From the NCBI GenBank assembly GCA_038528965.1, contig JBCBEC010000014.1, forward strand, positions 62,001 to 126,000: a DNA stretch of 64,000 bases. The letters run 5' to 3'. How positions within the stretch are numbered: position 1 is the stretch's first letter; each line of letters starts with the position of its first letter. The translations under genes were made by a program, and so were the position numbers. The stretch is from Lewinella sp038528965 (GTDB lineage Bacteria > Bacteroidota > Bacteroidia > Chitinophagales > Saprospiraceae). The notes beneath the pieces were generated by a model that worked only from the letters and a program-made list of their open reading frames with translations, made no database searches and was not told where the DNA came from. Below are positions 27,336 to 35,629 of the stretch, in pieces.

Positions 27336-30197
27336 TTATTTTGGATCGACTGCCAAGGGGTAGTCTTCCGTATTGGGAGGAACGTTTGTGGTGGGTGCTT
27401 GTTCACCACCTGTCAGTTCTTTGACCCGGCGGGTAATGTAATTATCTAGCGATTTCCAGGTAATTGCACCGTCTGGGCGGGCAGCACTTCCGTTTAGCCC
27501 TTCTACCAATGCCTTGGTAAATGCACCATTTTGCCAGCCTTGGTCCTCCAAGGAAAATTGACGTGCGGAGGAACTAGAGAAAACCACCGCGCCGTTTTCA
27601 GCATCGGTCAACTCGTTGATAATTCTAGTCATATCGGGCGCGCCTCTGCGACGGGAAGTTTCCATTAAACTACCGGAATGGCAGGCATCAATAAAAACAA
27701 TCACTTTACCGGCAATTGTTGCTACCGTTTCTTTAATATCCTCCCGCATGATGCCGTTTACACGCAAGCTGCGATCGGTAAGATCTGCCTCCACGGGTAC
27801 GTAATAGAAGGTGCCGCGGGTAGTTTCCCGGCCGTGGCCAGCGAAAAAGATCATTGCTATATCGTGCTGGGTGGTTTCTTTCACAATCCACTCTAACCCT
27901 TCCAAAATATTAGCACGAGTAGCATTGGCATCTGTTAAGAGTCGGGTCTCCACACTTGAGTATAAGCTCCCGCCCTGCTTGTTGATGGTAGTATTAAAAT
28001 CCTGAGCGTCCTTGGCCGCAAAATCCAGTTGTAACTCCGCCGTTTCGTATTCACTCACTCCGATAGCCAGGACATAAAGGTTGGGTTTGTACAGATCAGC
28101 CGTGGCCATAGTGCTACCTGTCCATTTCAGCCTGACCTGAGCTGGTTCACTGCTGCCAAAGCGATTTTCTGCCAGCACTGATATCACACAATCGGCAGAG
28201 GGGATATCTATTTGCAGGCTACCCCGCAAGCCCTTGGCTTTTAGTCCTCGCGTTTCAGAAACTGGACGGCCATTTACCAGTGCTTTCACACCAGTCACCT
28301 CTTCTCCATTTGGGGATTGAATACTGTAGTTAATCGTTACTTGATTACTGCTCGTGCTGGCACCAGGAGCGGGATCAAGGATGGTGATGCTGGGAGGAAG
28401 CTCAGCGGCAATATCCCGAGTTCGGCTGCCGCCGAAGCGTTGGGCAATTTCATCAGCTTGTTGTACCGCTTCTGCGACATCTAGAGTTTCCAAAACGCGA
28501 TCGATGACGTCAGGTCTATAATACTGATAGCGGAAACGGGAGATAGGATAAAACAGAGCTGCGCGGTCTTGCCCTTGATTTACGTGCCAGCCCAAGAGGT
28601 ATTCTGCTCCTGGTGCGGCATCGTAATAGCCTTCTGGTGTCCATACCACCCAACGTTTTCGATCTGAATGCATAAAAAGTGACAGTAACAGTTCTCCATC
28701 GTTCATGCGGTACCACCGAATAGTACCATCACTACAGGCTGCTACCACTAGATTTCCATCGCTTGTAATATTCACTACCCATACCTCAGACTGGGTAGTT
28801 GTTGACCAGATTTCTTGGCCTTTATTATCTAAACCATATATATGCCAGCTAGCACCAATTACAATCCTGGTGCCATCATCTGAAATATCAACTGATTTTG
28901 CAGATTCGCTTGCACTTAAAAAACTAGGTTCTTCTCCATTAATCTTCAGTGCTTTTCTATTGTCCCAATTAGAAATCTTCAAGTCTCCATGTTCATCCTT
29001 GTAAGATGGATAGTTCGTTGCGCCTGACTTAGTTTCCCGACGCCCCATATAAAACCTTACGGGATTCTCGTTAGACGGTTGAATACTAAATTCATAACCG
29101 TCTGAACTAACTTTGAAATGGGAGCGATCTCTTAATCCGAACCGATAACCAGCTGCTTCACTAAGGATAAATTGATGATTACCCACGCAAGAATACACCC
29201 CCCAACTTTGACCTCCTGCTGCATAAAGTACTTTATCTTCTGGGAGCACATTTAAATCCATAATTGTAGCATTACCAGCAGGATAGTCTCGATAACTCCC
29301 TCTTCCCTTATTCTCCCAAACACGTAATGACCACCACCAACGTCCATCGATGTATTTCCCATGAGACCCACCAGCTACCAACTGAGAACCATCAATTGAA
29401 AAACCAACTGCAATCAGTCGTCCATACTCTTCATTAATGCCGGATAAGTCAGGCTGATAATCAAGATTCAAAGTAGTACCATCAAAAACGTCCACGCTAA
29501 GAACGTCAATATAACTAACCGCTATATGCTCTGAACCCGCAGAGATATCTACTGTACATGGCATTTTCCCTGAGAGATCATTATTTTTTTTGATCAATTG
29601 AAACTCGGAATTATATAACCTCAAATGACCATCATAACAGACTGAAGCTAGATTTCCGTTGGAGCTAAAAGCAACACCGTATGTTGGTCCATTGTAATCG
29701 GTGTCTTCTCGAAAAAGTGAATAAGTATTTGTTCTGTAAATTTTAACGCCACCGTCCCCACCTAAAGCTGCAGCCAAATAGCGACCTGAAGGATCAAATT
29801 CCAGATCATTTACCACATTTCTGTGCCCCTCTATTCGCCGAAGAAGCCTACCCGATTGTGTTGAAAAAATATATATGCTATGATTATAATTTTCCGACCA
29901 CCCACCGATAGCCACTTGATCTTCACTAGGATGAATTGCACCTGAGTATATCATTCCTGCATCACCATCACCTATCGGAACCCGAAAAGTTCTTAGGAGG
30001 CTACCTGTTTGCGCGTCCCAGAGTTTTGCGGTTTTATCTTTGCTCGAAGTTAAAATGTATTTTCCAGATTCAGCTGTAGCAATACGCTGGATTACGCCAG
30101 CATGCACCCCCAAATTCAACCGCAATATCGGCTCCTCACTCTGCGCCAATAGTAGTGAACCAGTAAACGCTAGGAAAACAAAAACTAAATATCTCAT
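27336..30197 (-). CDS. Exported WD40-repeat caspase-like protease (peptidase C14)
   Basis: 953-residue protein with a signal peptide (MRYLVFVFLAFTGSLLLAQ). Residues about 25-520 carry WD40 repeats (AESGKYILTSSKDKTAKLWD, FDPSGRYLAAALGGDGGVKI). The block WVVWTPEGYYDAAPGAEYLL follows, typical of bacterial WD40-caspase proteins. An Ig-like strand region is at about 605-690. The C-terminal caspase domain (about 705-953) has YVLAIGVSEYETAELQLDFA, the catalytic His788 in FFAGHGRETT and Cys839 in VFIDACHSGS. The dyad is intact, so it should be active. It lies 21 bases after the EAD11-DUF4384 gene in the same operon. The signal peptide places the protease outside the cytoplasm, unlike cytosolic metacaspases. 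The WD40 half is more AT-rich than the protease half. Confidence 0.88.
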   Translation of the reverse strand: MRYLVFVFLAFTGSLLLAQSEEPILRLNLGVHAGVIQRIATAESGKYILTSSKDKTAKLWDAQTGSLLRTFRVPIGDGDAGMIYSGAIHPSEDQVAIGGWSENYNHSIYIFSTQSGRLLRRIEGHRNVVNDLEFDPSGRYLAAALGGDGGVKIYRTNTYSLFREDTDYNGPTYGVAFSSNGNLASVCYDGHLRLYNSEFQLIKKNNDLSGKMPCTVDISAGSEHIAVSYIDVLSVDVFDGTTLNLDYQPDLSGINEEYGRLIAVGFSIDGSQLVAGGSHGKYIDGRWWWSLRVWENKGRGSYRDYPAGNATIMDLNVLPEDKVLYAAGGQSWGVYSCVGNHQFILSEAAGYRFGLRDRSHFKVSSDGYEFSIQPSNENPVRFYMGRRETKSGATNYPSYKDEHGDLKISNWDNRKALKINGEEPSFLSASESAKSVDISDDGTRIVIGASWHIYGLDNKGQEIWSTTTQSEVWVVNITSDGNLVVAACSDGTIRWYRMNDGELLLSLFMHSDRKRWVVWTPEGYYDAAPGAEYLLGWHVNQGQDRAALFYPISRFRYQYYRPDVIDRVLETLDVAEAVQQADEIAQRFGGSRTRDIAAELPPSITILDPAPGASTSSNQVTINYSIQSPNGEEVTGVKALVNGRPVSETRGLKAKGLRGSLQIDIPSADCVISVLAENRFGSSEPAQVRLKWTGSTMATADLYKPNLYVLAIGVSEYETAELQLDFAAKDAQDFNTTINKQGGSLYSSVETRLLTDANATRANILEGLEWIVKETTQHDIAMIFFAGHGRETTRGTFYYVPVEADLTDRSLRVNGIMREDIKETVATIAGKVIVFIDACHSGSLMETSRRRGAPDMTRIINELTDAENGAVVFSSSSARQFSLEDQGWQNGAFTKALVEGLNGSAARPDGAITWKSLDNYITRRVKELTGGEQAPTTNVPPNTEDYPLAVDPK

Positions 30198-30218
30198 GAA
30201 GTTGGGTTTTAAGTAAAA

Positions 30219-31244
30219 CTATTCTTGGGTCCTAATCGGAAGCACGCTCTCTACCTGATATACCTTCTTTTTAAAGCCACGCGTCTTGCGTAAACTCTTT
30301 TGCAAGCCTTCCGTGATTTCGAGATAACCATCGGGTGCCATTTGAGTTTCTAGCGGAGGAAAAGGCTCGGATTGGGCGAAGAAATACATTTGTTCTTGCC
30401 CGAAGGGTGCGGCGGCTTCGTAACCATCTCCCAGCTCCACAAACTTCCCCACCTGCTCTTCCGTGACTTTTCGATCATCCTCAAAGAGAATCAAACGATC
30501 GTCCGCTAGTTTGTAGATGACGCGCAGCAAACACGGCCGGTTAACTTTGTAATAAACCCGCATAGTTTCCGTACTGGTAAAGCTGGCTGCGCCTGGTCCC
30601 TTATTCGTCTGTGTTTGCAGCTCTAGCTTATCCTGCACAGCGGGTAAGGTACTGCTATCTGGTCTGCCACCTTTTTCTGAATCACTGACGTCCATTGAGG
30701 GTGACGACTCTACGGTACGAGTAGGTGACTCTGCGGGTGGGTCATCTGCAGGTAAGCCTGGACCGGTTGGCTCTGGAAGTGATGGTACGGCAATGGTATC
30801 CTCTTGGGGTGTATCTGCTTTGTCCGCAGTAGTAGGCTCCTCCTTGTTGAGTAACCCCATCAGGTTAATACCCGTAATTTCTGCAATACCGGCCAGCACG
30901 GCAATGACAGTAACGGCAATAGCTGCATATCTTTTCCAGGGCGAAGTACTCGTTGGCGGTGTATACACTGGTATGACCGGTGGCTTTTCTTCGCCCTTCT
31001 CTAATACGTTTAGCAACCCTAAGATTGCTTTTTCGGTTTTACGAACCTCTACTTCTTGTTCGCCATCAGTGAGTAACCCCTGTCGAATCTTTTGCTGTAG
31101 CCGCTGCCAACGGCTAGATAAAGAATAAACTTCCTCCCGCAGGCCTTCCGGCAGCTGCGCTGAGCTTTCCATCAACTGAGCAATAACCTCTTCTAATTTA
31201 CCTTGCGCAATGAGCTGTCGCAACTCAGAGATTGGAATGGGCAT
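30219..31244 (-). CDS. EAD11 adaptor - transmembrane - DUF4384 protein
   Basis: About 341 residues. Residues 1-85 (ISELRQLIAQGKLEEVIAQL, then VYSLSSRWQRLQQKIRQGLL and EKAILGLLNVLE) match the Effector-Associated Domain 11 pattern, a helical adaptor that recruits effectors by like-with-like contacts. A membrane helix covers about 107-127, preceded by KR, so the adaptor should face the cytoplasm. A Pro/Asp/Ser-rich linker (about 130-220) leads to a DUF4384-like domain at about 225-341 (MRVYYKVNRPCLLRVIYKLADD, PFGQEQMYFFAQSEPFP). The in-frame sequence upstream of 31244 lacks family features and runs over a terminator, so the ATG at 31244 is chosen. It heads the operon with the caspase. Confidence 0.75.
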   Translation of the reverse strand: MPIPISELRQLIAQGKLEEVIAQLMESSAQLPEGLREEVYSLSSRWQRLQQKIRQGLLTDGEQEVEVRKTEKAILGLLNVLEKGEEKPPVIPVYTPPTSTSPWKRYAAIAVTVIAVLAGIAEITGINLMGLLNKEEPTTADKADTPQEDTIAVPSLPEPTGPGLPADDPPAESPTRTVESSPSMDVSDSEKGGRPDSSTLPAVQDKLELQTQTNKGPGAASFTSTETMRVYYKVNRPCLLRVIYKLADDRLILFEDDRKVTEEQVGKFVELGDGYEAAAPFGQEQMYFFAQSEPFPPLETQMAPDGYLEITEGLQKSLRKTRGFKKKVYQVESVLPIRTQE

Positions 31245-31288
31245 AGCATGTTTTTCGGTTCTCCTAATGCGTAAATAATCTTCGTTTC

Positions 31289-31315
31289 CAATGATACCAC
31301 TTTTTGTCGGCCCAA
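31289..31315 (-). promoter_or_regulatory. Possible promoter of the EAD11-caspase operon
   Basis: On the minus strand TTG (31315-31313) is followed after 16 bases by TATCATTG (31296-31289), one mismatch from TAnnTTTG. It sits just after the upstream terminator and about 45 bases before the ATG at 31244. Weak but well placed. Confidence 0.35.
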
Positions 31316-31320
31316 CAAAA

Positions 31321-31348
31321 ATCCCCAGCCTGCAAGCAGGCCGGGGAT
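31321..31348 (-). terminator. Intrinsic terminator after the helix-hairpin-helix gene
   Basis: Inverted repeat ATCCCC-A-GCCTGC / GCAGGC-C-GGGGAT (31321-31348) with one internal mismatch and a two-base loop. On the minus strand it is followed by TTTTTG. It lies about 27 bases after the stop at 31375 and separates the OmpA/HhH operon from the EAD11-caspase operon. T-rich sequence on the plus side too makes it possibly bidirectional. Confidence 0.75.
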
Positions 31349-31374
31349 TCTTTCTTTTAAAAGGTAGGTAAGAC

Positions 31375-32442
31375 CTAGCCCGGATTATTACCTCCAGACA
31401 GGAAGTCTTGGTATTCCTTGAGCTGCACCCACTTACCTTCATTAGCCAAGCGCGCTTGCTCTGGCCAGGTATCAGGCTTAGCCAGACGGTAACGATCACC
31501 AGCTTCGCTGAGAATTTCTTTCAGGCGTTCTACCGAAGCAGCAGCAAATTCACCCCAATTGGTGATACCGGCTGCCTTCAGCAGGCCTTCAATCTTAGGA
31601 CCTACGCCCTCTACGATCTTCAAGTCCTCTGGGTTATTGCGAAAGCCTAGTAATTTACTTAGCAGTTTTTCAACCTTAGAAGGCGTATCACCGTCTCCCT
31701 TATCGTCTCTACCCGTATCCAGTAGGCGCTGATAATTGATCAAGTCCTCCCACTTATCCTGATCAGCCAATTTGGCTTGCTCTGGCCAGGTATCAGGCTT
31801 GGCCAGACGGTAACGAGAACCAGCCGCATCAAGAATTCCTTGAATGGTTGGAATATCGCTTAAGGCCAGGGCAGCCCAGCTACCGATGTTACCATCCTTC
31901 AGTAATCCCTCAATCTTAGGTCCAATTCCCTCAATGATCTGTAAGTTGTCTTTACCGAAAATGCCAGCGTAGCTAACCGGGGCATCATCATCGCGGCTAC
32001 CAATTGCGCCACCAGCGATACCTAAACCAGCTCCACCAGCGCCATCGCCTCCATCACCAGCAATTCCTAGGGCATTACGGCCGGAATCACCACCGTCATC
32101 GTCGCCACCACCAGCAGCAATAGCTGCTTCCAGCTTACCGTTAAGGATCGACTTATCCGCTTCACAGCTGTTGAGAGCTGCCTTCAAGCGGGCGATTTCC
32201 TTGTTTGCTTCATCCAATTGATACTTCAAGCTGGCCAAATCCTTTTCGGCATTGGTCAGTTGAGCATGAAGACCATCGCGCTCCTCGGTGAGGTCATCGA
32301 TCTGTTTTTGTTTTCCACGATTAAACCACCAATTGAGCAAAGCCCCCAACAAGAAGGCGCCCAGTGTCCACAAAACCCACCAGAGGCAGAGGGTACAACC
32401 GCAACAACCGGTCATTGTGTCAAGTAATAATATGTTAGACAT
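31375..32442 (-). CDS. Membrane-anchored coiled-coil protein with two helix-hairpin-helix units
   Basis: 355 residues. A Cys-rich start (TGCCGCTLC) and one membrane helix (about 18-40) precede a coiled coil (about 44-110, DLTEERDGLHAQLTNAEKDL). A Gly/Asp-rich spacer (110-152) leads to two copies of a 75-residue unit at about 165-240 and 272-347. Each copy has an E-G-I/V-G-P-K-I-E-G-L-L helix-hairpin-helix turn and ends in YRLAKPDTWPEQA(K/R)LA. The HhH turn resembles DNA-binding or Rad51-N-like modules, but here it may serve protein contacts. It follows the OmpA gene by 28 bases, so the pair is an operon. No function is established. Confidence 0.7.
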   Translation of the reverse strand: MSNILLLDTMTGCCGCTLCLWWVLWTLGAFLLGALLNWWFNRGKQKQIDDLTEERDGLHAQLTNAEKDLASLKYQLDEANKEIARLKAALNSCEADKSILNGKLEAAIAAGGGDDDGGDSGRNALGIAGDGGDGAGGAGLGIAGGAIGSRDDDAPVSYAGIFGKDNLQIIEGIGPKIEGLLKDGNIGSWAALALSDIPTIQGILDAAGSRYRLAKPDTWPEQAKLADQDKWEDLINYQRLLDTGRDDKGDGDTPSKVEKLLSKLLGFRNNPEDLKIVEGVGPKIEGLLKAAGITNWGEFAAASVERLKEILSEAGDRYRLAKPDTWPEQARLANEGKWVQLKEYQDFLSGGNNPG

Positions 32443-32470
32443 GATAAATTCTGTTTTGTTTTGATGAAAG

Positions 32471-33346
32471 TTAATTGCCAGACCGGATCAGTTTCAGCTC
32501 TGCTCTCCGATTTCGGCGGTGAGCCTCTTCTGAGTTTCCTTGATCTCGCAATTCCGTATCTCCCTTGTACTGCGTCTGAATCTGAGCTTCAGCCACACCT
32601 CTTGAGGTGAGCATTTCTTTAACTCGATTAGCCCGACGGCGACTCAAGGTTTCGTTCACATCTGACTTACCGGTTGCTGAAGCGTGTCCAGTAATAACCA
32701 CACGGTCATCCGGATGAGCTTTCAGATACGTTGCCAGTTCGTCGAGGTAGTCGATAACTCCTTGATTACGGATAGCTTCGGCCTTAGCACGAGGGAATAA
32801 TATGATCTGTTCATCTTCTGATATCGTGATGACTTCCTCTTCTTCTAAGTTGGTATTGCTGTCATCGTCTAGCCAACGGGTATTAGCTGACAAGAAACGA
32901 GCGTCACCACCGGCAGCTTCGCCATCGGCTTGGCCATCAACCAGGCGGGCAACAGGTCGCATGCGATCCGTTGGAATAAAGGCAGCCAGTAAACTCATCG
33001 TTTGCTCGGCTCGCGCAAGTCCCATGTTAGCGTAGCCTTCTGGCGCTTCCTCAGAAGCATAATAAAGACCTTCAACTTCCAAAATCTTCCCATCTTCCAT
33101 TTGGGCCAGAATTTGGTCTTTCCAAGTTTCGAATTGATCTGTCGTATCAACTGCAGCGTAACCCAGTTGAGAATTAACAGGATACCTCACCACGGAGGTT
33201 TCTTCAGGTGGAGATGTTGTTTCTTCAGTTGTTACTCCGTCATCACAAGGTGTGCAGCAGGCATCGCGTACACAGAAATTAAATGTGAGTAGTGAATATA
33301 CAAGCCAAATCACCAACATGATTAACCACTTCACAGGTGTGGACAT
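32471..33346 (-). CDS. OmpA family protein with N-terminal membrane anchor
   Basis: 291 residues. An N-terminal hydrophobic segment (about 5-24, VKWLIMLVIWLVYSLLTFNF) is followed by a Cys-containing stretch (CVRDACCTPCDD) and a 140-residue middle region with no recognised domain. The C-terminal OmpA-like peptidoglycan-binding domain (about 185-290) shows IRNQGVIDYLDELATYLKAHPD, VVITGHASATGKSDVNETLSRRRANRVKEML and RRNRRAELKLI. The fold binds diaminopimelate in peptidoglycan, so the protein probably tethers a membrane complex to the wall. Co-transcribed with the twin helix-hairpin-helix protein. The leader could be an uncleaved anchor. Confidence 0.82.
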   Translation of the reverse strand: MSTPVKWLIMLVIWLVYSLLTFNFCVRDACCTPCDDGVTTEETTSPPEETSVVRYPVNSQLGYAAVDTTDQFETWKDQILAQMEDGKILEVEGLYYASEEAPEGYANMGLARAEQTMSLLAAFIPTDRMRPVARLVDGQADGEAAGGDARFLSANTRWLDDDSNTNLEEEEVITISEDEQIILFPRAKAEAIRNQGVIDYLDELATYLKAHPDDRVVITGHASATGKSDVNETLSRRRANRVKEMLTSRGVAEAQIQTQYKGDTELRDQGNSEEAHRRNRRAELKLIRSGN

Positions 33347-33699
33347 AAGTGTGGTAGTTAGTAATTAAAAAGTATAAAGAGACGAACCCATAATAATGGT
33401 ACCCTTTGCCAGGGTAGCCCAGTACTGAAAAGGTTCGGTTATTACAGCTGACACAGTCTTAAGACCGAACAGTCGGGAAGAAGTAACAGATTGTCAGAAA
33501 GTTGCTCGGGGTGAAATACCCGCCGTATGCTATGGGGAAAACGGGAGAAAGCTATACTAATGCTACGGTAAATTTAATTCGTAGGACAAAAAAAACATAA
33601 TATTTACGTGTTTTTTAGCAGCTGTTTCGGTCAAAAGATCGATCCGGTTGTTCATTCTTATAATTACGTATATTTGCGGGCCTAAAGAAGAGCCAGAAT
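33347..33699. other. 353-bp structured gap between OmpA operon and ffh
   Basis: No gene is seen. Two perfect hairpins are present on the plus strand: TACCCT/AGGGTA at 33400-33416 and GTTCGGT/ACCGAAC at 33433-33470. The right part holds the ffh promoter. The left part may be the 5' leader of the OmpA operon or a small RNA. A 4.5S SRP RNA was looked for because ffh is next, but its tetraloop and conserved bulge sequence are not seen. Confidence 0.4.
33648..33676 (+). promoter_or_regulatory. Promoter of ffh with -33 and -7 boxes
   Basis: TTG at 33648-33650 and TATATTTG at 33669-33676, separated by 18 bases, match the Bacteroidota promoter form TTG-N18/19-TAnnTTTG. The -7 box ends 23 bases before the ffh ATG. 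This is the clearest promoter in the window. Confidence 0.7.
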
Positions 33700-35067
33700 A
33701 TGTTCAATAGCCTAAGTGATCGATTAGAGTCAGCTTTTAAGACTTTAAGTGGTGATGCCAAGCTCACGGAAATTAATATTGCCCAATCTGTAAAAGAGAT
33801 TCGCCGGGCACTGGTCGCAGCTGACGTTAACTACAAGATTGCCAAGGAATTTACCGATCGCATCAAGGATAAAGCACTCGGACAGGAGAACATTCTCAAG
33901 AATGTGAAGCCGGGTGAATTGATGGTAAAAATTGTCCAGGATGAGCTGACCGAGCTCATGGGGGGGCAAGCTGCCGGCATCAACATCAAAGATAAACCAG
34001 CGGTAATCCTCATTGCTGGCCTACAAGGATCCGGTAAAACAACCTTTACGGGTAAGCTGGCGCTTCATCTAAAGGACAAGCGCAACAAGAAAGTGCTGGT
34101 TACGGCTTGTGATGTTTATCGCCCGGCTGCGATCGATCAATTGACGGTCATCTCAGAACAGGTCGGTGCCGATATTTACAAAGAACCGGAGAACAAGAAC
34201 CCCGTTCAAATTGCGCTGAGTGCCATTGCGCACGCCCAACAAAACGGACACGATGTAGTGGTTGTGGATACTGCGGGCCGCTTAGCAGTAGACGAAGAGA
34301 TGATGACGGAGATTGCCAGCATCAAGGATGCTATTTCTCCCAACGAAACGCTCTTTGTTGTCGACTCAATGACCGGGCAGGACGCGGTAAATACAGCCAA
34401 GGCCTTCAACGAACGCATCAACTACGATGGCGTCGTCCTTACCAAACTTGATGGTGACACGCGCGGTGGAGCAGCCCTTTCTGTAAAATACACTGTTGGT
34501 AAACCCATCAAATTCGTCTCTACCGGCGAACAGATGGATACCCTGGATATCTTCCATCCAGAACGTATGGCGCAGCGGATTCTCGGCATGGGAGACATTG
34601 TTTCCTTTGTGGAGCGCGCCCAGGAGCAGTTCGACGAGGAGGAAGCGAAGCGACTGGAAAAGAAGATCAAAAAGAATAAGTTTGACTTCAACGACTTCTT
34701 AAGTCAGATTGGCCAGTTGCGTAAAATGGGTGACCTCAAGTCATTGCTGGGTATGATTCCAGGTATGGGTAAACTTACTCGCGACTTGAATATTGATGAC
34801 AGCGCCTTCAACAAGGTAGAAGCCATTATCTTCTCTATGACGCCCCAGGAACGGGAAAATCCAGAATTGCTTAACCTAAGCCGCAAGAAGCGTATTGCGC
34901 GCGGCTGCGGGCAAGGTATGGAGGAAATCAACCGCTTTATCAAGCAGTTTGATCAGATGCGTAAGCTGATGCACAAAATGAGTAAAAACCCCGGCATGAT
35001 GGGCGGAATGCCAGGTGCCGGCGGCGGACGCGGTGGGCGAAAGGGTTTCCGTAAAGGCCGTCGTTAA
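33700..35067 (+). CDS. ffh: Signal recognition particle GTPase Ffh
   Basis: 455-residue SRP54 homologue that targets membrane-protein ribosome complexes to the FtsY receptor. The N domain covers about 1-95. The G domain shows LIAGLQGSGKTTFTGKLA (P-loop), VTACDVYRPAAIDQL, VVVDTAGRLAVDEEMM, VVDSMTGQDAVNTAKAF and LTKLDGDTRGGAALS. The M domain, from about 305, has FNDFLSQIGQLRKMGDLKSLLGMIPGMGK and ends in a Met/Gly-rich tail (KNPGMMGGMPGAGGG) with basic residues that bind SRP RNA and signal peptides. The gene is complete, with a good promoter directly upstream. It overlaps the convergent Spo0M-like gene by four bases. Confidence 0.96.
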   Translation: MFNSLSDRLESAFKTLSGDAKLTEINIAQSVKEIRRALVAADVNYKIAKEFTDRIKDKALGQENILKNVKPGELMVKIVQDELTELMGGQAAGINIKDKPAVILIAGLQGSGKTTFTGKLALHLKDKRNKKVLVTACDVYRPAAIDQLTVISEQVGADIYKEPENKNPVQIALSAIAHAQQNGHDVVVVDTAGRLAVDEEMMTEIASIKDAISPNETLFVVDSMTGQDAVNTAKAFNERINYDGVVLTKLDGDTRGGAALSVKYTVGKPIKFVSTGEQMDTLDIFHPERMAQRILGMGDIVSFVERAQEQFDEEEAKRLEKKIKKNKFDFNDFLSQIGQLRKMGDLKSLLGMIPGMGKLTRDLNIDDSAFNKVEAIIFSMTPQERENPELLNLSRKKRIARGCGQGMEEINRFIKQFDQMRKLMHKMSKNPGMMGGMPGAGGGRGGRKGFRKGRR

Positions 35068-35528
35068 GCCAGCTCAATCACTTTCTTATCAAATGGATTA
35101 AGGGCTACTCCCTTTACTTTAGCTTCTGCTTCTACGCGGAACTGTGATTCTGCTTTACGTAGCCAGCGGGCAGCCTTCGCAATCTGTCGGTTGAGCACGT
35201 TGCGGTTTCCCCAACGGTCTACGTCTGACTCCAGGGCTTCAAAGGTCATGGTGAATTCCTTCTCCACAAGCTGCTCGGGCAGTACTTCAAAGGTATCTTT
35301 AAGTTCCAGGCGGCCTAACTCGTACTCGTCAATCAGACGCTCCTCCTTACGGCCCCGGCTGTAACGCTCAATGAGGACCACCCTAATTCCCGTCACCGTT
35401 TGTGGGTTCATAGACTGGAAGCGAATAGTACCACGGATACTTCCATTAGCTAGGGCTTGTCCCTCGGGAAGAGATAATTCTAGCTTCACTCCTTCGATTC
35501 CTAACCACTGCTTTACTTTTCCGATCAT
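35064..35528 (-). CDS. Arrestin-like (Spo0M-type) small protein
   Basis: 154 residues. The sequence IGKVKQWLGIEGVKLELSLPEGQALANGSIRGTIRFQS is the beta-sandwich start seen in Spo0M/SpoOM and other arrestin-like proteins, with strands continuing through VTGIRVVLIERYSRGRKEERL and the KDTFEVLPEQLVEKEFTMTF block. The C-terminal half (about 110-154) has a basic helix and a VEAEAKVKGVALNPFDKKVIELA strand. No signal peptide is visible, so it is cytoplasmic. The family has a scaffolding role in Bacilli and an unknown one here. It is convergent with ffh, overlapping by four bases. Confidence 0.6.
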   Translation of the reverse strand: MIGKVKQWLGIEGVKLELSLPEGQALANGSIRGTIRFQSMNPQTVTGIRVVLIERYSRGRKEERLIDEYELGRLELKDTFEVLPEQLVEKEFTMTFEALESDVDRWGNRNVLNRQIAKAARWLRKAESQFRVEAEAKVKGVALNPFDKKVIELA

Positions 35529-35629
35529 CTAATGACAAAAACTTGATGCAAGCTAAAGATAAGGCATCCGCTTAGACCTGCCGCAGCATTTCTATTAACC
35601 GAACTGAATTTCCGACTTATGAAAAGAGT

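Noticed and set aside
31245..31499. N-terminal extension of the EAD11 protein
   Set aside because: It would cross the intrinsic terminator at 31321-31348, has no family features, and the EAD11 pattern begins exactly at the ATG at 31244.
33347..33699. 4.5S SRP RNA next to ffh
   Set aside because: The conserved tetraloop and internal-loop sequence of SRP RNA are not seen on either strand.
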